From Cavia porcellus (taxonomy: Eukaryota; Chordata; Mammalia; Rodentia; Caviidae): 64,000 bases of DNA. The translations under genes and the position numbers were made by a program. Under the pieces are notes generated by a model. That model was given only the letters and a program-made list of their open reading frames with translations, ran no database searches and had not been told where the DNA came from. Position 1 is the stretch's first letter, and the number at the start of each line of letters is the position of its first letter. Where the stretch lies: assembly GCF_034190915.1 (NCBI RefSeq), contig NW_026947509.1:29582767-29646766 (forward strand), read 5' to 3'. Of this stretch, positions 59,501 through 64,000 are shown in pieces.

Positions 59501-59559
59501 TACTCACCCAGGAGCAGCCAAAGGCCGCGCCACGGGAGGCCGCGCAGCACCCGGACCAT
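29663..59559 (-). CDS. RAMP1: RAMP1, receptor activity-modifying protein 1 (complete, three exons)
   Basis: RAMP1 pairs with the calcitonin receptor-like receptor (CALCRL) to form the CGRP receptor and with the calcitonin receptor to form AMY1; it escorts CALCRL to the cell surface. Exons 59559-59508, 50793-50655 and 29918-29663 join in phase (breaks after 1 and 2 bases) to exactly 148 codons, the family length. A signal peptide covers residues 1-26 (LWLLLAHQLFLV). The ectodomain holds six cysteines at 27, 40, 57, 72, 82 and 104, the known RAMP1 disulfide set (27-82, 40-72, 57-104). FWPN at 83-86 is conserved. A transmembrane helix follows at about 118-138 ([19 protein letters not shown]), then a ten-residue tail ending in SIV. 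Residue 74 is Arg, where human has Trp and rat Lys. Like other RAMP1 proteins it has no glycosylation sequon. Recognition is by protein sequence and synteny. Confidence 0.97.
30843..30966 (-). mobile_element. B1-like SINE
   Basis: Reverse-complement landmarks gggacaggtctcatcatgtt, aggctggtcctggataacac and accaccatgctgggctgtca. Confidence 0.85.
31528..31640 (+). mobile_element. B1-like SINE ending in a (TG)n run
   Basis: ggtggcacatgattgttatc, tcgggaggctgaggcagaac and ccagcctgggttattcagaa lead into a short TG repeat (31621-31638). Confidence 0.85.
32118..32226 (-). mobile_element. B1-like SINE
   Basis: Reverse-complement landmarks tgagatagctgtgtagccca and caagtgctggaattacaggt. Confidence 0.9.
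32483..32518 (+). repeat. Long G runs (G17, CC, G10, AG-C, G4)
   Basis: Seventeen G at 32483-32499 and ten at 32502-32511, with a further G4 close by. Such runs can fold into G-quadruplexes and are error-prone in sequencing. Confidence 0.9.
33152..33285 (+). mobile_element. B1-like SINE
   Basis: taagtatgctggcccatgcc, taatcccagcacccctcaag and ggccagcctgggctgcagag. Confidence 0.88.
33822..33990 (+). mobile_element. B1-ID dimeric SINE
   Basis: A B1 part (gcacctgtcatcccagcact, gaggctgaggcaggaggatg) is joined by an A-rich link to an ID part (gggctgggatgcagctcagt, tgatgcccaatactgg). Confidence 0.9.
34387..34490 (+). mobile_element. B1-like SINE
   Basis: gggctgggcatggtggtgca, taatcccggaactcaggagg, then ctctaaataaata. 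Confidence 0.9.
35128..35280 (+). mobile_element. B1-like SINE with A-rich tail
   Basis: gctgcgtgtggtggcacata, ggctgaggcaggaggattac, gccagcctgcactacacagc, then a (CAA)n-like tail. Confidence 0.92.
35783..35883 (+). mobile_element. B1-like SINE
   Basis: accaggagtgatgacacaca, taatctcagccctctgggag and ttttctgtctcaaga. Confidence 0.85.
36588..36673 (-). mobile_element. B1-like SINE fragment
   Basis: Reverse-complement landmarks cagcctcctgagtgctggga and tatagacgtgtgccattggg. Confidence 0.85.
38972..39170 (+). mobile_element. B1-ID dimeric SINE
   Basis: The B1 part (taatctcagccactcaggag, tcaagaacagcctggccaat) is linked to a well-kept ID part (gggatgtagctcagtgttag, cgcttgcctagcacatgcaa). A short internal repeat (taatctcatgtaatctcagc) marks its head. 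Confidence 0.92.
39583..39735 (+). mobile_element. B1-like SINE ending in an (AACCA)n tail
   Basis: aagccgggcaagggggctcc through gccagcctggactacatggc, then five or more copies of aacca. Confidence 0.92.
40797..40895 (+). mobile_element. Diverged B1-like SINE
   Basis: ggtagcccacacctatcatc and actgaggcaggaggatcaca are recognisable; the tail is lost. Confidence 0.7.
42062..42218 (+). mobile_element. B1-like SINE with the internal extra segment
   Basis: agccgggtgtggggcatata, aagctgaggcaggaagatca and ttcaaggccagcctgaactg, ending in a (CCAAA)n tail. Confidence 0.92.
42868..42982 (+). repeat. (GGA)n / (GGGGGA)n purine tract
   Basis: About 115 bases, nearly all G and A on the plus strand. Glu-rich and Gly-rich frames here are artefacts. 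Confidence 0.92.
43268..43385 (+). mobile_element. B1-like SINE
   Basis: gccaggcacagcgatgcacc, aggaagccgaggcaggagga and gccagtctgggcagctttgt. Confidence 0.85.
45308..45475 (+). mobile_element. B1-ID dimeric SINE
   Basis: The B1 part (tctgtcatccaagtactcag, aggaggatcacatgttttaa) passes through an A run to an ID part (agatatagctcaatgcaagg, gcggttcaattcccagc). Confidence 0.85.
45938..46010 (+). mobile_element. ID-like SINE
   Basis: cacctgcctggcaggtggaa and tgagttcgattgccagtaca, then an A-rich tail. Confidence 0.75.
47740..47935 (+). mobile_element. B1-ID dimeric SINE
   Basis: The B1 part (gccaggtgtgggggtgcaca, agctgaggcaggagggccac) is followed by the ID part (gatgagggtgtacctcagtc, tgggttcaggtttcagtact). 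Confidence 0.88.
48275..48392 (-). mobile_element. B1-like SINE
   Basis: Reverse-complement landmarks tgagatagggaacccctgag, gttgcccaggctgggttcac and gatgctgggactccaagtat. Confidence 0.85.
50655..50793 (-). CDS. RAMP1: RAMP1 exon 2
   Basis: 139 bases between the acceptor tattgcag (ag at 50795-50794) and the donor ATCGG|gtgagt. It encodes residues 18-63 and part of 64, from [16 protein letters not shown] to CDWGKTIG, with cysteines 27, 40 and 57. Confidence 0.96.
53480..53740 (+). mobile_element. Decayed L1 3'-end fragment
   Basis: The order gctgctggcggggatgtgga, gctgctgtggagcatggaac, gatgtgacctggccatccca and catggcaatgttgttgtggc follows the L1 region around the end of ORF2 and start of the 3' UTR, heavily mutated towards GC. 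Confidence 0.6.
55334..55457 (+). mobile_element. ID-type SINE with 13-bp target-site duplication
   Basis: gggctggggatttagctcag starts at 55347; the B-box region gtgagctcaatccctgatac and an A run of about 20 follow. The flanking duplication ggaaagtagccct is perfect at 55334-55346 and 55445-55457, so this is a recent insertion, in RAMP1 intron 1 and antisense to the gene. Confidence 0.95.
56489..56522 (+). repeat. (TG)n microsatellite
   Basis: About 15 TG units with a short interruption at each end. Confidence 0.92.
58740..58835 (+). mobile_element. B1-like SINE, right part
   Basis: agccctacagaggctgaggc and gaggccagcctaaactgcac are recognisable. Confidence 0.8.
59508..59559 (-). CDS. RAMP1: RAMP1 exon 1 coding part (signal peptide)
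   Basis: The ATG at 59559-59557 has a good context (gctcgccATGG). Seventeen codons plus one base, [17 protein letters not shown], run to the donor CTGG|gtgagt. The non-coding part of exon 1 extends to higher coordinates in the CpG island, with an undetermined start of transcription. Confidence 0.95.
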
Positions 59560-59769
59560 GGCGAGCGGAGGGAGCAGAGCCGCCCAGCGACACCGAGCGG
59601 GGCCGAGCCGAGCAGAGCTGCAGTGCGCCGCGCCCGCGAGTACGAGGACTGCGCCGCGGACGGGGACGCGCGGGGGGCGCGCGCGGGGGAGGTGGCGCGG
59701 CCCGGCCCGGCCCAGCCCACTGCGGCTCTGCTACGGCGGGCGGCAGCACCTGCGGGCGGTGCGGCGCCG

Positions 59770-59915
59770 GGACTCCGCAACCCGGGAACTCCTGAGCTCC
59801 TGAGCTCCTAAACCCCTGAGCACCCGAACCCCCGAACCCGTGAAATCTGGAGCCGTTGAGCCCTCAGCCCGAGTCAGCCGCTAAACCCCTGAATCCCTGA
59901 GTCCCTGAATCCAGA
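59770..59915 (+). repeat. Imperfect 8-9 bp tandem repeat in the RAMP1 5' flank
   Basis: Copies of forms such as ctcctgag, aacccctga, acccgaacc and aatccctgagtc follow one another for about 145 bases, 210-355 bases upstream of the RAMP1 start codon. Confidence 0.75.
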
Positions 59916-61394
59916 GCCCGCGTTCGCGACCGGGCTGGGGCTCAGGGCCGCGGACCCTGCCCAGGCCTGGGTCGGGGCCGGAGCACGCAGGGTCCCGGAG
60001 GGGCGGCGGGAGGCTGCCCAGGGGACCAACAGGGCTCGCGCATGGAGGTGACGGGCGGGGCGCGGAGCTGCGGGTGGACTGCGGGGCGTGTGTGGGCGTT
60101 CGTATGGGCTACACGGAGCGGTAGTGGTCCGGGCGGAAGCGGGTTCCGAGGCTCTGGCCTCACCTAGGATGGAGCCCAGGACCGGGCAGTGGCACTGCCG
60201 CGGGGACCGTCCGTCTTGGGCGGCAGAGGCAGCACTGCGGCCGGACCGCCGGCCCCGCCGCCACGGAACCCGAGGCCGATGGGCTGCCGCCCCCTGCTGG
60301 CCAGGCCCAGGCGCGGCGCGCTGACAGCGAGGCTGCCTCGGCCCGGAGTGGGCTGCAAGGGCACCCTGGTAGCCTTGCACCTGGTGGCAGGTGGCCCACA
60401 GCGAGGCCGGCTCGCGTGGCGGGGAGGGCAGCGTCCTCTCTCTGAGGGTCAGCCCTGAGAGACCCCGGAGGCCCCCACTGCACTCGTGGACACCACGTCC
60501 TGTGCTGCAGGCGGCCGTGAGCAGCCGGCCCAGCTCTGCCCTGCAGTCGTCAAAGCTTCACCCTCGGCGCCCTCATGGACAGCTGATGACTGCGCCGCGG
60601 GAACACGGTGAAGGGTCGTGCGCCTTGGCTGGGCCCGGCACGGGGCTGGGCCAGCATCGCCCGGGGCTCTGCGCGGGGATGCAGGCGCCAGATAAACTGC
60701 GCAGCCCGTCCCTCTAGCTCCCCTTTTCTACAGAGGTCTGGAGGCGACTCCCAGAAACATCTTGAGTCTGGCGACGGCGGCACCTCATGGCTTGTTCGAA
60801 GTGCTCGCGTCTCACCTCGGTCACAGGAAACGTTAGACACCTGCGTTTGCAGGAGTGTCAGGCAGCCTTTTGGTCCGAGGGCAGGGTCCGGAAGTTAAAG
60901 GAGGGACTGTCCTCGGGGCAGGAGGACACCAGCTCCAGGGACCTGGTCCACACTTCTGCAAACCTCAGCTGACGCTCCCAGTCACCACGAAGAAATGCTA
61001 GGCTTATTTTCCTGCTATAAGCAGAAACTTGGACAATATATATGAAATGATAGTTGTGACACCAAACGACAGGCAGTGTGGGGAGCTCCCTGGAGCTTCC
61101 ACCCTACAGAGGGGGAAAGCCGGGCGCCAGGGTTGGCAGGGAGAGAAGGGGCTGTCAGGAGAAGGCACTGGGGCGATCCAGAGTCCCCTGTAGTCTCTGC
61201 ACACTGCTGTCCCTGAGGCAGGGAAAGACTTCACCCTAGACAGCAGTAGTTCTGGTTCCCGGCAACCACAGGGGAAATATCCTGAAGCACAGAACGCCAG
61301 AGACCAGTTAAGGGACTGCTTCAGTACTCAAGGAGAACGACACAGGCCGCACTGGTGCCACCTAGCACCACTTCAAGAACAAGATCTGCCAGCG

Positions 61395-61518
61395 CGAGGG
61401 GACACACCTCCGACATCAGCATTCTGGAAAGCTGAGGCAGGGCAACTGCAAGTTCTAGCCCAGCCTTGTACCAAAGTAGCAAGATCCTGTCTCCAAAAAA
61501 AAAAAAAAAAAAAAAAAA
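61395..61518 (+). mobile_element. B1-like SINE with 22-base poly(A)
   Basis: gacacacctccgacatcagc, aagctgaggcagggcaactg and tcctgtctcc, followed by an uninterrupted A run at 61497-61518. Confidence 0.85.
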
Positions 61519-61776
61519 GGCAAAAATTGGCATTTTAAAATTTTTTTCTGTGAAATTCATGTATGGTACCTAAAATGTTTAAGGGACAAAAATGTGAAGA
61601 GAATGTGTTTCATGATGTTCCACAGTTAGGGGCTTTCCAAAAGAGATTGACCAGGCATTGAAGGGTTAAAAGGGCCAGGCAAATAGCTCTGTGTGAAGCC
61701 AGGGGTTCAGTTTCCAGTGTCCTCCTCCCTCACATTAGATGATTCCTGGGTAACAACTACATCCTGTGACAATTTA

Positions 61777-61780
<4 letters not shown>

Positions 61781-61807
<27 letters not shown>
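61781..61807 (+). repeat. (AC)n microsatellite
   Basis: About 13 AC units. Confidence 0.95.
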
Positions 61808-61867
61808 ACAAAGCATGGAAGAGCCACGAAACCACTGGTGTTTACTTTCTGTTGCCATTACCTGAAA

Positions 61868-61990
61868 ATATCAACTCAGGAGGCTGAGGCAGGAGGACTG
61901 AACACAGCAAGACTCCTATCTCAAAAAGAAGAGCTGCAGGTAGCTCAGTGTTCCCCGGGTTCAATCTCCAGAACAACTAACAACAACAAC
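61868..61990 (+). mobile_element. Truncated B1-ID dimeric SINE
   Basis: actcaggaggctgaggcagg begins mid-B1; after the link an ID-like part (gctgcaggtagctcagtgtt, gggttcaatctccagaacaa) ends in a (CAA)n tail. Confidence 0.8.
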
Positions 61991-63526
61991 AACAACAAAA
62001 AAGCAAAACTTCTAGGAAAGCTATGTGTAGACCCAGAGCAAGAGAGCTCCCAATTACAAAGGCAGGACATGGCATGCACAGTGGTGACACCCGGCCAAAG
62101 CCATCTCAGTCATGTGTCCGGACAAGTGCTTATGAGGCGTGCGGCACAGATCCATAGACCGGTACTGCTGAGGGCACGGCGCTTCTGGGAAGTCTCAGCA
62201 AGGGATGGGGAGCACGTGCTGGATAAGCCCACATTCGAAGGCCTTGTACAGATTCCTAAGCCACATCCACCAAGCATAAAGGTCCCGAAACTCAAGAAGA
62301 AACTTGACCATTCTGGGCCTGGATGGGAACGCGGTCACTGAATGCAGTGAGGGGCATCGCGCTGGACTCTGGACCAGAACAGTGGAGCCCTGGGAGGCAG
62401 GAGAGGCCCTGTGTTCCCTGGTCCCGATGTTTGACCACGGTTCTCCCGGCAGCACTGGGGAGTGGTATGCGGTGTGAGCCCACGGTCCCCAGGCTCTGTA
62501 GCTTCTCTAAGGGCCCAAGTGGTCAGCAGATGCAACCTGCCAATTCGTTCCCTAGTCCACATCCAGACGGTATGCGTGTGTGGGAGGGGAGTGCGCCAGC
62601 CCGCAGAGCGGTGTCGAACATGGGGACAGTGCAGCCAGAGGTCTCGTGTGCCCAAGCTGCTCTGCATGCACATCCGTGTATCTGTGGGTGCTCATGTGGC
62701 GAGAGTCTGGGCAGAAGCTCCTTGGGTACCATCAGAGGTGACGCGCCTCTGATCATGCCTCTCCCTGGAGGTTGCCTGCTGCTCGCCAGCAGCCCTTCCC
62801 TGCGAGGGTGCCGGTGGAGCCGTGTGAGCCAAGTACCATCCCCTGAGCAAAGCAAGTGGTCTGGGCCTGCTAATTCTGAGGACTGTGTGGTTACACAGGC
62901 AGCTAGAGCCTCTGGCGGCCTTCCTGTGGACAAACACTGTGCAGTTCTCAATCCAGAGCACTCATCTTTAGTTTTTTGTGCTGTACTTTAAGTTCTGTTT
63001 TTACCATTTGTAAGGAAGTGTGCCTGGCCTTATATGCTGCTCTGTACCCTACCTGATTCTTAGAAGTATTGAGGCCTGATTCTTAGAAATGTTAGGAATA
63101 TTCTGAGAAATATTGAGGCATTTATAGAAGAAAAGCAAAAATAAGAACACATGAAGTAAAACAAGGCTACTACAGTAAAGCAAAGAGGAAGTGACCTCCC
63201 CAAAAGATGTACCACACAGCCAGGGCAGATACTTCTCAGCATTTTTACAGACCAGGCTACCAAAGCACAAAGAAACCGTTTCTTGTTGGACTATCACAGC
63301 TGACAAAGTTGGAGTAGGAATCTGAAACCCAAAACCACTTCAGAGCCTGCATTCTGCTTAAGCAGTGTATTATTAGTCAGCTTTGGGCTTGGTGCTCAGC
63401 CTTTTGGAAGTTAGAGTCACAAGTACTGGTTAATATCCATTATACAAATCACAGATGCTGATCTGTCCACCCCACTGTCACAATTCGATCAGGGCATAAG
63501 CTCTGCATCTATAGGTGCAGCTGGAG

Positions 63527-63530
<4 letters not shown>

Positions 63531-63572
<42 letters not shown>
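63531..63572 (+). repeat. (AC)21 microsatellite
   Basis: Forty-two bases of perfect AC repeat. Confidence 0.97.
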
Positions 63573-63575
<3 letters not shown>

Positions 63576-63734
63576 GCAAATTCAGGTTAAGATACACAGA
63601 ACCTGTATAGATATACAAAACCTGTGAACAATCTTGTAGTATTGCTGACAATTTCCTGGAGACAGCAGTGTCCTATATTACCTTTCGCTTGCTGATGAAA
63701 CACAGCAAAGCAAACTATATTAACAGATTCTCAG

Positions 63735-63754
63735 AGGTCAGGGGTCAGAGGTCA
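63735..63754 (+). promoter_or_regulatory. Three direct nuclear-receptor half-sites with 1-bp spacing
   Basis: AGGTCA, GGGTCA and AGGTCA follow each other, each separated by a single G. Two overlapping DR1 elements result, the class bound by RXR heterodimers, HNF4 and COUP-TF. Function here is inferred from sequence only. Confidence 0.5.
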
Positions 63755-64000
63755 GATGCAATCCCTGGGCTAAACCAATGGTGTTAGTGGCGCTGGGGGA
63801 GCTTCTGCCGCCTTGATTTTTGTTGGTTCCTGGCCAGCAGGAGTGGGTTGGATTTGTGTGTGGCCATTTCTTCAAGTCCTCTGGCCAGAGAACTCAGGAG
63901 TGTCTCCCCTTCTCAAGGCCAACAGGCTGGACACCTTTCACGCAGCTGCCCTCTGATCTGCAGAGGTTGCTGGATCCTTCCGTTCTTGAGGGAGAACTTT

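Larger units (their letters stand above)
50794..59507 (-). other. RAMP1 intron 1
   Basis: About 8.7 kb. Contains an L1 remnant, a young ID SINE, a TG microsatellite and a B1 fragment, all listed separately. Stretches 50800-53240, 53740-55320, 55460-56480, 56520-58740 and 58840-59250 show no gene. Confidence 0.6.
59250..60480. promoter_or_regulatory. RAMP1: CpG island / RAMP1 promoter
   Basis: The region is very rich in CG and contains RAMP1 exon 1 near its left side. No TATA box is apparent, which fits a CpG-island promoter. Open frames throughout it on both strands are a by-product of high GC and resemble no protein. I could not fix a transcription start. Confidence 0.8.
60481..64000. other. 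Upstream flank of RAMP1
   Basis: Unique sequence with two B1 or B1-ID SINEs, two CA microsatellites and a nuclear-receptor-type site, each listed separately. In human the next gene on this side is RBM44; I could not recognise any of its exons here. Confidence 0.55.

Noticed and set aside
59228..60480. Long frames on both strands around RAMP1 exon 1
   Set aside because: Same CpG-island effect; only the minus-strand 52-base signal-peptide exon has a splice donor and joins a real protein.
62323..62991. A 222-codon frame upstream of RAMP1 as a possible RBM44 exon
   Set aside because: No RNA-recognition motif (RNP1/RNP2) or other RBM44 feature is visible, and rival frames of similar length overlap it.

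Overview
This is a mammalian nuclear genomic window: genes are split by long introns, there are two GC-rich CpG islands, and SINE and LINE retrotransposons are dense. The SINEs are rodent types. Many are monomeric B1-like (7SL-derived) copies, some are ID-like (tRNA-derived) copies, and several are fused B1+ID dimers. Dimers of this kind, together with the absence of B2/B4-type murid elements, suggest a non-murid rodent (squirrel-related or Castorimorpha clade). The exact species is not established.

Two genes are supported, both read on the minus strand. UBE2F (NEDD8-conjugating E2) enters at the left edge. Its CpG-island promoter and non-coding exon 1 lie at about 19.6-19.98 kb, its first coding exon at 15.43-15.56 kb, and a 30-nt second coding exon at 929-958; the remaining exons lie beyond position 1. 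RAMP1 (receptor activity-modifying protein 1) is complete. Exon 1 is at 59.51-59.56 kb in a CpG island, exon 2 at 50.66-50.79 kb, and exon 3 with the 3' UTR at 29.48-29.92 kb. The three exons splice in phase to a 148-residue protein. The RAMP1 then UBE2F order on one strand matches the order known on human 2q37.3, with about 10 kb between the RAMP1 poly(A) site and the UBE2F promoter.

Region by region: 1-15.4 kb is UBE2F intron around a micro-exon. It carries an ID SINE next to that exon, a nearly full-length half-L1 (HAL1-like) element with target-site duplications, a decayed L1 3' end with an internal minisatellite, and scattered SINEs. 15.6-19.6 kb is UBE2F intron 1. 20-29.4 kb is intergenic, SINE-rich, with possible LTR remnants. 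29.9-50.65 kb and 50.8-59.5 kb are RAMP1 introns 2 and 1. 60.4-64 kb is the RAMP1 upstream region with simple repeats and a triple nuclear-receptor half-site.

I found no new gene system. The items most worth a second look are a SINE whose target duplication copied the apparent branch point of the UBE2F micro-exon, a RAMP1 with arginine at the drug-selectivity residue 74, and a young HAL1-like element with a 148-bp array in its 3' UTR. Gene functions do not interact directly: RAMP1 works at the cell surface with the calcitonin-receptor-like receptor, and UBE2F works in the cytoplasm or nucleus in cullin-5 neddylation.
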